Assembly: GCA_037178625.1 (NCBI GenBank)
Contig: CM074127.1
Coordinates: forward strand, 5,084,001-5,148,000
DNA from: Skeletonema tropicum
Lineage: Eukaryota > Bacillariophyta > Thalassiosirophyceae > Thalassiosirales > Thalassiosiraceae
Length of the DNA: 64,000 bases
Reading direction: 5' to 3'
Shown: positions 22,047-34,985 of the stretch, in pieces
Position numbering within the stretch: the stretch's first letter is position 1
How the letters are laid out: every line of letters starts with the position of its first letter
Position numbers and translations under genes: made by a program
The notes under the pieces: generated by a model
Database searches by the model: none
What the model was told of the DNA's origin: nothing
Seen by the model: only the letters and a program-made list of their open reading frames with translations

Positions 22047-23348
22047 GATCTCCGGCAATCATCATGGACATACCCAATGAGTTTGTCTTGTTATAACCGA
22101 TATCATCTTTCCTTTCAATCTCTCCATGAATGAGTCGAAGGGATGATGCAGGCAAGTTCATTGTACCGGAATATTTCTTGGACACGCACCGATGTTTGTG
22201 GTCTGATTTCCAAGCCTTTGCAGCGCAGCTCTTGCTACAATACCAGGCATTGCTGCAACCAGAACAGAGAAGAAGTCTGTCTGCTTTGCCGCAGTGGAAG
22301 CTTTCTGAGAAGAAGGAGAATATATACCGTAGGCATGTTCCTTCATCAAGTCAAGGTATTCATCTTTTGTCAGATATGGCCTGCTGACCCCATCTTGAAT
22401 TTTGAGCCGGATCGTCATTCTGATAATTGTGTGTGGCCATACTTATGTTTACGTAGCTCATAATCCTGTCGCTTGCGTCGCTCATGTCAATCTTTCCGTC
22501 ATGGTGAAGAAGGCGGATTGCAGCAAGACAAACCCTATATTCCACGAGAGCGGCTTCGAAATCTTGCGTACAATACGTTGCAAAGGCCCTAATTGTTCTG
22601 ACAATTACTTCATCATAATGAGGGATCTCACCCCTCTGAAGCGTAGGCAAGAGCGACAAAGCCTCGTTGAAATGATATAGGCTAAGCTCATTATCATTGT
22701 TCCCCTGGAACTGAATTTCCTAAAGTCAGATGGGAAATCTACAATTGTGCGCGACAGATATGTGGGCAACATCTTTCGCATCTGCTCAATGGTAGATGTA
22801 CACCGAGCAATGGTATAGTTTTCGGCTTCAGCCATTGACCTGGGCTCCATCTCTTGAATAATTGTGCATTTCCGCATCTTCTAGTCCACTCATTTCCATG
22901 GACAGCGATTGTACGTTTGTGCTTCTTTGCAACTTTGACCGGCACTTCTATGATATTTATCTTGGTCTCTGTCATTTCTCGGGGGAGATCCCAACAGGAG
23001 TAGACGAAATCTAGATCCATTTGTCGGCGCTTGGCATTGTATTTAGCTCGTTTTTCGGGCAACCACGTACACGTAGACGAGGTTTTGATCTTATCAGTTG
23101 AGATAGGTTGAAATATCAATTCATTTATGAATGTGAGAGTGAGATACAATATTTACTACCTAGAGCTATGGTGCAATTAAGAAGTTATTTCTTACCGGAT
23201 TTTGACCACTAATGATCGTTTTCATGAAAGCTTCCGCTGCTTCAGCATTGTCCATGCAATCGGTCGTCATATTTGCTGCACTCATTATGCGACATAGCAA
23301 TAGAAGCAGTGGCGCTCGGTTGGCAACGATGGCCGCTGAGTTATTCGA

Positions 23349-23745
23349 TCTTTTTTGAGCAAGCAAATCGATTGCAAAGGATACTATCTACTTTCACTTA
23401 TGTACCGAAGGATGATGAGAATTCGAAGAATCCGCTATCTGAAAAAAGAGACATCCGGCACTCATAGCATCACTTATTATGTATTGTAATGTCTATCTGT
23501 GACCTGATGTGAGCCTTATCGATGACTCCAAGCAAGCCATGACGATGACCGCAAGGCAACAAGAAGAAGGAGTGTTTTGCAACTGCTCTCCGTCCGGTAT
23601 CACAGCGCTTGCACACGGCGACAATCGGTGGCTTACGACGTTCTGACGAGCCCTTCCTTGGAGCTCTCTAACTCCGCTCTACTACCCAGCGCGCAGCGGC
23701 CACAAAGTTTGTAGCCCCGATTCCATACTGAACCAACAACTCAAC
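23349..23745. other. Intergenic, upstream of helical-repeat member D
   Basis: No gene seen. The last ~130 bp weakly resemble the leader of the other family members (GACGTTCTGA-GAGCC, CACAAAGTT, CAACATG), suggesting an older shared promoter. Confidence 0.45.
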
Positions 23746-24564
23746 ATGTGCTGGCTCATGTGTGGTAGAAATGCAGCAGACGCGGTAGCAAAACCCAACG
23801 TAGATGAAGAGGCGAAAGGAAAGAAGTTGATGAGAGGAAAGTTGCTAAAGCTAATTTCGAAGACCAAGAAGTACTTGAAAGAGGCCGAAGATGAGCACAA
23901 GGTTTGCTGCAAGAAGCGCAGTGTACTGCAAAGAAAGAGTGACAGCGGCATCAAGAACGCAAAATTCCTAAAGCATTGCGAAAAGAATAACAAAGACATC
24001 GCCTTCAAAGCTAAGGAAGTAAACGTCGTCAAGAAAGCTCTAGTTAGTCTTGTAGATGAATTGAATGAACTCTATGATTGCCATGATCACAAAGATGACA
24101 TTATGAATATGGAAATCAGTGACAGTGATGATAAAAGCGAAAGCAATACCAAAGGAGGCGTGATAACTGAAGCAGATGAGAAGAAAGAGTTGCTGAAACA
24201 ACTTTTTGCGACCAAAAAGCAACAGAAGGAAGCTGTGAGTGAGCGAAAGGTTTGCCTGAAGACGTGGCGTCAAATGAAAGACAACCGACTTCAAAACGCT
24301 AAGTTGAGAAAGGACCCAGAAGAGAATAAGAAATTCTCCACGGCTATTGAAAAGCTGCGATCAGCATTCACGGAAGAAAAAACTCTCAAGAACGCTTATG
24401 CTAGACAGGTAGAGCAATTGAGTAAACTCTATGGGTGTCAAGATGACGTCCAAGAGGATGCTACCATTGAAGCAGATGACACCGATTTGAGTGAAATCAG
24501 TGATACTGAAAGTGAGAGTGACATCCATCATAGTGATTCTGAAATCGAAGGTGAAGGGGAGTAA
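23746..24564 (+). CDS. Acidic helical-repeat protein, family member D
   Basis: A 272-residue distant member of the family at 2423. It shows the same plan: two ~85-residue helical repeats (about 30-115 and 143-225) ending in SLVDELNELY and QVEQLSKLY, an acidic linker enlarged to include SDSDDKSESN, and a Ser/Asp/Glu tail. It starts MCWLMCGRN, a short hydrophobic cap different from member B. It is clearly diverged from A-C along its length while the frame and repeat plan are kept, which supports function. It is convergent with the transporter gene, 128 bp away. The function is unknown. Confidence 0.82.
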   Translation: MCWLMCGRNAADAVAKPNVDEEAKGKKLMRGKLLKLISKTKKYLKEAEDEHKVCCKKRSVLQRKSDSGIKNAKFLKHCEKNNKDIAFKAKEVNVVKKALVSLVDELNELYDCHDHKDDIMNMEISDSDDKSESNTKGGVITEADEKKELLKQLFATKKQQKEAVSERKVCLKTWRQMKDNRLQNAKLRKDPEENKKFSTAIEKLRSAFTEEKTLKNAYARQVEQLSKLYGCQDDVQEDATIEADDTDLSEISDTESESDIHHSDSEIEGEGE

Positions 24565-24692
24565 GGAGTTTGAGGTTGAATTTCAAGGGGTTGAAGTTTG
24601 TAGTGAGGTCATGAGATACATAAATATAGATTTATATACACAATATGACTGCACATACTCACTTCCTTTTTGTATTACACTACTCATTTCCT

Positions 24693-26108
24693 TCATCCTT
24701 TGAAGTGCAACCAACTACTAAATAAGACCAGTGCCGTACCAACCAATTGTCCTACCGACAAGTCAACACCCTCCAGTACAAATTGAAGCAAAGCCGAGAA
24801 GACTAATCCTAATACCAATGCAAAGCCTTTCACAACCGAACCTAGATGACGATGAACCAATGCAGTCAAGAGACCGGCTGTGGCTCTCGTTGTTATAGGC
24901 AAGAGGGTTGCATACGTCCAATGCTGGAAGAATGAATCTTTCTTTGTATCATACTTGTTATCAAGCACCTTGGCACTCGCACAAACAGAAGTCCTTTTTC
25001 CCTGCCAATACTCTGCCGCCAACGATATGACCAAACAAGCAGCTGATAGAAATGATATTTCCACAGTATAAAAGTACGCATCGCGATGCATCTGCCCACC
25101 CACTTGTGTTTGTAAGCTTCGCTGGGAGAATGCTCCTGCTAGTCCAGATAGTAGCGTTGCTGTTAGACATGGCAGTACTCCCATGAGTAGTACACGACGA
25201 TTGTTGGTATTGCTACTGTGGTTGTCACTTGTCGTTTGTTTCCTTATCCAATCTTTCCAACTACCCTGAAACACTACACTGCTAAGCATGAGTAAACCCA
25301 GACTCACCATCTGCAAAACACTTTGTCGTTTGTTCAAAATGATGTAACAGCACAATGCCGAGCTCAGTACCTTTAGCTGAGTCAATCCATTGTAGGTGAC
25401 ACTATCAAGGTTTTGATATGCCGTGTAGGTCAATGTGCCTTGCAGTGCATATAAAGCTGAAGGGAGCCCTGCTGCTATTAGTGTTGAAAGTGGTGACCAA
25501 TGTTGAAGCTGCTCTTGCAATACCGACATGGTTGTTTTTAAAGATGCAACAGTTGTAGCACTTGTGGATTCGATGTTCTTTGCAGTAGCGTAGCCAGTGA
25601 GAACCCATCCACCTAATCCCAAACTCATCTTGACAACCTCCTCAACCAAAGCAACCGATTGCTTATTCGCATTTGGATGTATATATCGTTTCGATAAGCG
25701 TGGCATAATGGCGTAATTCAAAGCTAGCAAGAGAAGATATAGTATCGATGAAGGTGTGAATTGTTGTACAGAGTGTACATTATTAGATGCTGCGGATAGT
25801 TGGATTGCGGAGGAGTAGACTGAGAATGTACCGCCTATTATAGCAATTGGTGCAACTACATCATAATATATAATAGGTACAAAGATGGAACGAGTTTGAG
25901 ATTAGATGCTTGATTCATTCAATGACACAGTCGAATCAAAGATAGTAAATGCATGAATCGACCTTGACTTACTTGCACGAGATGGTCCAGACAATGCCCC
26001 TCCAAGCCGAGATAGCTGCTTTCGTTGTGATGGCTGCATAGCTGCAGCGGCACCAGATTTGGTACCATCAGAGAGTGGTGATGAGGATCTTGGGCTTAGA
26101 GGAGGCAT
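24693..26108 (-). CDS. Nucleotide-sugar transporter (SLC35A-like)
   Basis: Two exons, 26108-25973 and 25855-24693, giving 432 residues. The 117-nt intron has GTAAGT and TAG ends and phase 1, and it joins a soluble Ser/Arg-rich N-terminus to the first membrane segment. The rest has about ten hydrophobic helices. The family motif region YNGLTQLKVLSSALCCYIIL, then FSQRSLQ and the C-terminal helix pair (GLVFSALLQF, VGTALVLFSSWL), resembles Golgi UDP-galactose, UDP-GlcNAc and CMP-sialate carriers. It likely exchanges a nucleotide sugar for the nucleotide monophosphate in the Golgi; the substrate cannot be read from sequence. The start at 26108 is the first ATG in the open frame. Confidence 0.82.
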
Positions 26109-26497
26109 TATTCTTCTTTGCCACTTCTTCCAATGATAACGTCTTGACAACCTCGTCAAGAAGTCTACCTACGATTTACTTATCGGATGTCCTCTCGTCA
26201 GCACTTCCTCCTCAACTGCGTTCCAAAGATTCATCAACTTGCGGATGAACAGTGACGAACCAGGTTCACGACAGTTTTACACATACTAAAATCTGTCCAT
26301 CGTTTAGTATCAAACCACGTAATAGTAACAATGAACGAAGACCATAAGAACTCAAAGATATTCAAGACCACAAACTCACGTGTGGTAGTACGCACTTTGA
26401 AATCTTATCCATCACTTTTTGGCTTGCAGCCGCACAACAACGCACAAGCGTCGCATAAAATCCAGTGTGCCGATAATACTGGCTCTCAACAAACACC
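26109..26497. promoter_or_regulatory. Shared divergent promoter region
   Basis: A 389-bp spacer between the start codons of the transporter (minus) and THIC (plus). No open frame of note; it must hold both promoters. No specific site is recognised. Confidence 0.5.
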
Positions 26498-28608
<2,111 letters not shown>

Positions 28609-28710
28609 ATGGTGGAGGATACACCACTGTGGAAAAATGTATGATTAGTTGAGTTGATGCGTTTCAATTCTCATGTAATGCGTCAATCTGATGATGATAC
28701 AAGTGTTTAA

Positions 28711-28820
28711 TCTGTGCGGGAGCTGTGATGTAGGAACAGCTGAGAAGGAACACTCAAGAATCGTTTTGAGTGGAAATACCGCTGGAACCTGAACATGTTA
28801 GGACATGCGTAGGGAACAGA
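28711..28820 (+). promoter_or_regulatory. TPP riboswitch downstream of THIC
   Basis: Starts 102 nt after the stop codon. All conserved parts are visible. P1: TCTGT (28711-28715) pairs with ACAGA (28816-28820). The GCGGGAGC strand is followed by P2 GCTGT/ACAGC, then CTGAGA (28740-28745). P3: CACTCAA (28751-28757) pairs with TTGAGTG (28766-28772). AACCTGA lies at 28786-28792, P5 is CATG/CATG, and CGTAGGGA lies at 28808-28815. CTGAGA and the AACCTGA...CGTAGGGA half bind the pyrimidine and pyrophosphate parts of TPP in the known class. Its place suggests control of 3' processing or splicing, as known for plant THIC; whether it responds to thiamine here cannot be read from sequence. Confidence 0.93.
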
Positions 28821-29846
28821 TCTTGATGAATTATTCTTCTAATTTAGCAAGCTTTAATAAATTAAGAGGAGGTTTATAGTTGGAACTTTTTGATGCATCT
28901 TCTCTTCGTAATGTTTTACCCCCCCATATTAAATCTCTGTTACATTATTCTCCCTATAGATCACGACGCAGGTAACTCTTTTGCTCTGAGAAAGCATTCT
29001 CCAGCCCTTTGTTTTTGCATATTCGACATATCTCTTACATATTACCCGCCTATCTTTCATGATTCGTCATCCTTCTCCAGAGCATGCGGATCTTCTGTGC
29101 GGACAAGAGGGGACTTTGTCTTTGTTCTACAAATATTTGTGAGTTTGGATGTTTGATTTGTGAAAATATTTTCCACTTTGTCACTCCTTATTGGATAGCT
29201 CGTTCGTTGATGATAAAACATTGCCTGCAACTTCAAAAGCAGCATTAGCAGTCAAAAACACCTTGCTGCAATGGAGGTTGTGAAAAGAGAGGAGGATTGC
29301 ATGCAGTTGCGAGACAGAGCAAGGCAGGAACGGCGGCAGCTATCTGCGGAAGGAGGCAAATCGCAAGTCGGAGAAAGGGGAAGTATCTATTGAGCAATTA
29401 GAATGAGACTGGCGTCTTCAGATACTCGTCTAAAGTGTCACCTAAGTAACTCGTCGACAATTAAGGTTTTGTAATGACATACGCACTAAGGGAACACGCC
29501 GGGAAAGTACATGCAAAAATGTTGCAGGGAACACTCGCCGGGAACACGTCCTATCAAGATCAACACCTGCGGGGCAGCCGAAGCAGCATGCTGTCAAATT
29601 CCTCGCCATCGTAGTTTGCAGTTTGGCGTGGGTTGGAAAATGCAACAAGAATCTTCCGTGGTACGCACGGACCTCAAGGCCAACAATCTTTTGTAGCCGT
29701 ATATTTGCATATCTACAACAGGGCACTCCTCTCATAAATGGGTGTCATCTTGATGAGTTGGCTGTAGTGATCAGGGATAGGCGTGACTTTCGTTAACGAG
29801 ATTCAACAATCTGATCCAAGATCTATCGAATATCCAAACATAAGAG
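28821..29846. other. Intergenic, THIC to sigma factor
   Basis: About 1 kb with the THIC 3' end and the sigma-factor promoter. Short frames at 28890-29156 and 29442-29735 show no recognisable domain. The phrase GGGAACAC-GCCGGGAA repeats near 29487-29550. Confidence 0.5.
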
Positions 29847-31712
29847 ATGAAGGAGATAACAGCATTTGCGACTGTTGTCATATGTGCATGCAGTAAGTGA
29901 ATGCAACATATATTCAATACAAAAGACGGCGTGATGTTTGCGTGATGTAGCCTCATTCATCTTTCTCATTCTATCCTTCTCACAGCCTTCACAGGTCAAC
30001 ATTGCTCAGATGCATTACAGACAAATCCATCATTTCGACATTATCATCGAAGATCCACAAGTAGACAAAAAAGAATCAGAGCGCCTTCATTCGTTCAATA
30101 CTTGGATGACCCCGCAAAAGAACCCGACAGCTTCCATCTCGGGACCTTCAAACATTACAGCGACACGGAGGAATTCTATGTGAATGGTCTTGATAGCAAT
30201 AGAGTTCGGAGAAAAGTTCAAACTTCAGTAGAAACACATGTTGTGAGAGCATATACACATACTTCGAATTATCTCGATCAGTTAAGTCCACAAGCAGAAG
30301 GAATGGAAGAGGAGGAGACCGTGTCCGACGTCGATGAAACTTTTGATGATAAGAAAAGACGACCGCGGTCAACGTTGAAACGAAGAGGCAAACTAGTCCC
30401 ACGCTCTTCTCGAGGTGCATCCATACTGCCTACACGAAAGAAACGATCCACATCCAGAACTGCTGCTGCTAATGCATTTCCACCCTCTGATTTGTTAACA
30501 TTTGAGGAGGAAAAGGAAATTTCAACCGATATTCAAACATTCCGTGCTGTCACGAGAGTTCGAGATAACTTGGTCGAGTGGATGACGAAGGATGCTGTTC
30601 ACACAAGTCATTTGATAGACCAACAGAACCATTTTGACCCGCCTATGGATCAATGGGCAGCGGCGTGCTCGTTGTCGATGAGTGAGTTATCTGATATCAT
30701 AACAAGAGGTCAAGAAGCGCGAACAAAACTGATCAGAGGAAATGTTGGTCTAGTTACAATGATCGCAAAACGATATTATAAAGGGATTGGAGGTCCCGAC
30801 GCCATGCTCAAATTAGATGATCTCATCCAAGAAGGACACATGGGCATTATGGAGGCTGCGGAAAGGTTTGATCCTACGAAAGGCTTCCGTTTCAGCACGT
30901 ATGCCACACACTGGATAAGGCAACGTATGCTACGTTCCATAGCCGAAACAAGCCGTACAATTCGCTTGCCCGTGCATGTGCAGACAATGATTCGGAACAT
31001 GAATAAGAAACAGAAGGAGATGAGTGAGGAAATTGGACGAGAGCCCTCAATGCCTGAACTTGCTCATGAACTTGGCGTGTCTTTGGATAAGATTCAGTTA
31101 TACCAGCATATATCGAGGAATGTTCTTTCTCTGGAAGTTCCGGTTGACAAACACTCGAACACCGAAGATAAACGAACTCTTGGCGATAGAATAGCTTGCA
31201 CCACGGAGCCCACTCCTGATGAAGATGCTATGTCAGCAGACTTGCGTGGGGAAGTTCATGCCATGCTAGATGCACTGGGACATGATGAGCGATTGGTATT
31301 GACACATCGATTTGGATTAGATGATGCGTGGCCACGAACACTTCGAGAAACTGCCGAGAGCATGGGCGTATCCATCGATATTGTTAGAGCGGTGGAAGCC
31401 AAAGCATTGAACAAATTACGGCAGCCGCGCATGAATTATCGTTTGAAAGACTACGTAAATGGAATGGAAGGTGCCGGGGGAGGAGATGCAATGGATCATC
31501 ATTACCAAATGCACAATGAATACATGACGATGCCGCCCCGGGATATGATGACGATGATGGACGAGGGAAGCAATCATATGGAAAGAAATCAAAATCAACA
31601 TTATTACAACTACCCACACCACATGAACACGAATAATGGAAAAAATGTTGGTGGTAACAATGATGATGATGTGGACAAGAGACCAACGCCAGAAAGTATA
31701 TGGTCTTTCTAG
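29847..31712 (+). CDS. Plastid-type sigma-70 factor
   Basis: Directs the bacterial-type plastid RNA polymerase to promoters. Exon 1 (29847-29892) and exon 2 (29986-31712), joined across a 93-nt GTAAGT...CACAG intron, give 590 residues. The long frame itself has no ATG; the small first exon supplies it and encodes a signal peptide (MKEITAFATVVICAC) whose end runs into TFTG, an ASAFAP-like site with Phe at +1. Conserved sigma parts: region 2 (GNVGLVTMIAKRYY, LDDLIQEGHMGIMEAAERFD at about 293, FSTYATHWIRQ at about 318), region 3 (QKEMSEEIGREPSMPELA) and the region 4 helix-turn-helix (TLRETAESMGVS at about 467). The His/Asn-rich C-terminal tail is unusual. Convergent with the PPR gene. Confidence 0.93.
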
Positions 31713-31865
31713 TGCCACAAATTATTCATCGCTACATAATGCAGTAGACTCCAAATAAGGAATACAAGCTAGATAGCAACGGAGGCTGTATCAATATAAA
31801 GTAGAATTCTGTATCAAATAGGTCAAAATCGACAAAACTATAAAGTTAGTTATCTATCAGTCCCC

Positions 31866-33890
31866 TCATCTGAATTGCCTTCGACGTAATTTTTTGCCCT
31901 CAATTACATTGCATGTCCACGCTCTTGGTAGATCACTTAATCTTGCTTCATCCCAAATTGATATCCCCACCAAATCTTCGTACTCTTCATCTGACATTCC
32001 CATCTCACGCAGTTGACGCAAGACCATTCCTCCGACCATTCCATCTCTAGCACATTTCTGGAAAACTTTCGCTGCTACTTCAGTTCGGGCTGGGCTAGGT
32101 TCCATTTGATTGGAGATAACTTTCAAATATGTTCCGTATGTAATGTGATCAGGTCTGCCATAGGGACTTTCGTCTAATCCCATTAGCATCAAATTGGCGA
32201 TCTCTATAGCACGAGATTGTTCTTCAAAATCACCCATGGTAAACGCACAGGCGTTCAGGACAGAGTTGTAAATGATATTGTTCGGCCGAAGTTTCATGTT
32301 GCCTGTCGCATCGTACAAATCCTTCATGTAGATGTATACCTCATAAGCACTGTCAGCCTTGCCAAAAGTTTGTGATCGTGCGTATGCATTGATCACCGTC
32401 GCAAACGAAGTGGCATCTGGCAGCACGTCATCCCAATCCGATTTGGCCAACTCTTCCATCCTTGATAGGACCTTCAGAGCACGAACAGGAGCATCAAATA
32501 CACCACTCTTGGCCCATGCATTCAACACGGTGTTGAAACTCCTCACGTTAGGCTTGGCATCGATATTATGGCCAGTCTCATACAGATCCATCATATGTCC
32601 CAGCAACAACTCGGCGCGATGTGCACCATCTAACTCGCCAGACTTGGCCCAAGCATCGATGACAGCGTTGTAGGTCACTGTTCGCGGCTTGACATCCTCT
32701 TGACCAGTTTGACGATAGAGTACTTCCATCCGTTCCAGTATTTTTTCGGCACGGAACGCTGCATCACCATCATCATTGTTTGCCCACGCTGAAATCACGG
32801 AATTGAAGTTATATGAATTGGGCCGCACATCCTCATTACCAGTAACAGAAGCCAATTCATCCATAATGGCCAAACACGATTCTGCACGCTCGGCACCACT
32901 CCCAACAAATTCACCCCAAGGCATCTCTTCACCCATCCAGTCAGCCCAAGCCCCAATCACTGAGTTCCACGCACGTGCCGTTGGCTTGACAAGTTCCGAG
33001 GATGAAGTTGCACGCAGCTCTTCCATCCTTTCTGCAAGACGCTGTGCAGAATAGGGTGCGTTGGCATTTAACGGTGCCGATCGGGCGTAGGCATCGATTA
33101 CATTGGTATATGTGTAGGTGTTTGGCATGGTCGATTGGTCGTTCATATCGATCATGCGATTGAGGATAGCTTCCGCCTGTTCGCCTGCATCTTCCTTACC
33201 CGAGTTGGCAATGGCTTTAATGACCTTAGTATATGTCTTGACATCAGGATACAATTCGTGGTCATCACTGTCTTCGTCCCCCATTGTCACCCTATCCCTG
33301 AAGTGCTCCATCCGTTTCAACAACCTCAAAGCATTCTCCACCGCGTTTTCAGTTCCACTGTACGCCCAAGCATCAATCAACCAATCAAAAGTGCGTTTGT
33401 CGACCTTCATGCTCCCTCCACCAACATTTCCGAGAGAGACGGAGTCTATGATGTCATTCTCTGGTGATGTCATTTTAAGCAGAGTTTCAGTCCGTTTCTG
33501 GAGGAAGATGGGATCAGCCATGGCCTTATTGTTATTGTGACGAAAATTGTTATTGTGTTTGGCGAAGAGACGATGTTTCTTTTTCTTTTGCGTCAGCTCC
33601 TCATGTTGTTGCTTGTCTTCAGAGATGTCATCATCATGATCATCAAATTGAATTGCTTGCTGCTCTTGCTGAGATTCAATCGTCGCGAACAACGAAGGAG
33701 AAGCATGAGATTGTCTTGCCAGATGACACACAGGCGAACGGAACGCCAAGGTGGCAGATAGCAGCAACGGCGAGGCGATAAGGGCGGCGGCGGTCACACC
33801 TGCAGCAGTGAAGTTCATGACATCACTCCGTCTCTTCGCTTTTGAGTTACGCCGCGAAACATTACGATTAATCATTGTAGAGCATACCAT
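31866..33890 (-). CDS. Pentatricopeptide repeat (PPR) protein, probably plastid
   Basis: PPR proteins bind organelle RNA and act in its processing, stability or translation. This one (674 residues from the ATG at 33890) has about nine PPR motifs from about residue 215 to 620. Most follow the form TYNAVIDAWAKSGELDGAHR...LL..M, with the Trp-Ala-Lys-Ser phrase typical of algal PPRs. The N-terminus holds a hydrophobic stretch (VTAAALIASPLLLSATLAF) followed by RSP, like a signal peptide with an ASAFAP-type site. An in-frame ATG at 33818 would give a tighter signal peptide and is the likely alternative start. A basic Gln/Asn/His-rich spacer precedes the repeats. No DYW or SMR domain is seen. Confidence 0.9.
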   Translation of the reverse strand: MVCSTMINRNVSRRNSKAKRRSDVMNFTAAGVTAAALIASPLLLSATLAFRSPVCHLARQSHASPSLFATIESQQEQQAIQFDDHDDDISEDKQQHEELTQKKKKHRLFAKHNNNFRHNNNKAMADPIFLQKRTETLLKMTSPENDIIDSVSLGNVGGGSMKVDKRTFDWLIDAWAYSGTENAVENALRLLKRMEHFRDRVTMGDEDSDDHELYPDVKTYTKVIKAIANSGKEDAGEQAEAILNRMIDMNDQSTMPNTYTYTNVIDAYARSAPLNANAPYSAQRLAERMEELRATSSSELVKPTARAWNSVIGAWADWMGEEMPWGEFVGSGAERAESCLAIMDELASVTGNEDVRPNSYNFNSVISAWANNDDGDAAFRAEKILERMEVLYRQTGQEDVKPRTVTYNAVIDAWAKSGELDGAHRAELLLGHMMDLYETGHNIDAKPNVRSFNTVLNAWAKSGVFDAPVRALKVLSRMEELAKSDWDDVLPDATSFATVINAYARSQTFGKADSAYEVYIYMKDLYDATGNMKLRPNNIIYNSVLNACAFTMGDFEEQSRAIEIANLMLMGLDESPYGRPDHITYGTYLKVISNQMEPSPARTEVAAKVFQKCARDGMVGGMVLRQLREMGMSDEEYEDLVGISIWDEARLSDLPRAWTCNVIEGKKLRRRQFR

Positions 33891-34985
33891 CTTCTTCTTT
33901 ACCAGGTGCACAGAGAGGCCAACTTGTGTGCCGCTATCTCTGAAACAGTTTTTCCTCTGCGTATTCTAGAGCTCTACGCTTCTTGGCAACTTTTCTGAAG
34001 AAGCTTTTATCGATGTGATCAATTGTAGGTATTGATACCTGTTCACTGTCAACCAACACAGCGAATAAAGCCAACAACACTTCAGTAATACTCCCTTCGT
34101 TTCAACCTGATAGTAACACCCTCTGCTGAGCTGTAATCTCCATGCCGTAGCGGCTTCTTCTTGCCAGAGTTTACATGCCTTCGTCTTCTGCTTGGCTGAG
34201 AGAGGTGATGATGTTCTGCGCGCGCCGTGTCAATGAACCCATACAAAACCCAATCAAGTTTTGAGGTTACCTCTCTGTGAACACAGCTGTAACAAATGCC
34301 ACTTGTGATCAGGTATTAGGGGTAAAAAACACTCACAAACTCTATTTCAAGGTTAGCCCTGGATGAAGCGAATGACGTATCAACTAAACTGAACGTTTTT
34401 GGCGGCATCGACGGGCAACGGGCTTGCTCACGTCACGCAGAACTTCTTCGGTTTGGATACCAAGGCTATATATCAAGCAAGGACACTTCTTAGAGGCGCA
34501 GACCTCAGACCTTTCATGCTATAAGTAGCTGTCAACCCATCTTAGGAATACCATTGAGCTGAGCGCCTGATTGCAATGACGTGTAGAATATCTAGAATTT
34601 TACACTTCTCAGATCCTGGGACATCATCTTTTTTCGCTCGAATGAGCTAGTCAGCACATCGATCGCACCAACCGGAATCTTTTTCTACGTCCTCTTGCGA
34701 TTATGCCACATATTCGTCCGGTGTGACTATCATACTTTTGAGATATGGCCGTCTTAATGGTTTGCATAGGGTTGGCATATGCACTTGTAGACTATTGGCC
34801 ACGTGATAGAAGTAATTTCTCTCGATTAAATATCGAATCGAACGAGGCCAAGAGTGAGTCGTTCGAGGCCCCGCGTTAAAAAATGAATTCCCAGGATCTG
34901 AGAAGTGTAAATTATTTCAATAAAAAATTCAAATCAGTCATTTATGCATATTTACACATTTTCTACTTTGATGGTTCTCGTAAAA
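33891..34985. other. Intergenic with a MITE
   Basis: About 1.1 kb without genes, upstream of the PPR gene and downstream of the BTB gene. It holds the inverted-repeat element at 34600-34910 and an orphan Stowaway-like end (TA then CTCCCTTCGTTTCAA, at 34089) without a partner. Confidence 0.55.
34600..34910. mobile_element. Small inverted-repeat element (MITE candidate)
   Basis: A 311-bp segment bounded by a perfect 22-bp inverted repeat: it begins TTACACTTCTCAGATCCTGG and ends with the complement (34889-34910). ATT flanks both ends (34597-34599, 34911-34913), a likely 3-bp target duplication as made by Harbinger-type transposases. There is no coding capacity. The ends are unlike the Stowaway-type element at 797. 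Confidence 0.7.

Larger units (their letters stand above)
18836..23348 (-). pseudogene. MYND gene copy 3, split by an LTR element
   Basis: Two pieces, 18836-18859 and 22047-23348, together duplicate about 15799-17111. The gene is broken three ways: the last ~50 codons are missing (homology starts at 18836), a 3.19-kb LTR element sits in the final exon, and a 4-nt insertion near 22441 shifts the frame in exon 4 after SYVNI. The three 23-nt GT...AG segments are present here too, one with a changed base (GTATAT instead of GTAAAT). Confidence 0.85.

Noticed and set aside
34089..34125. Second Stowaway-like MITE
   Set aside because: Only one end (TA-CTCCCTTCG) is visible; no inverted partner within several hundred bases.
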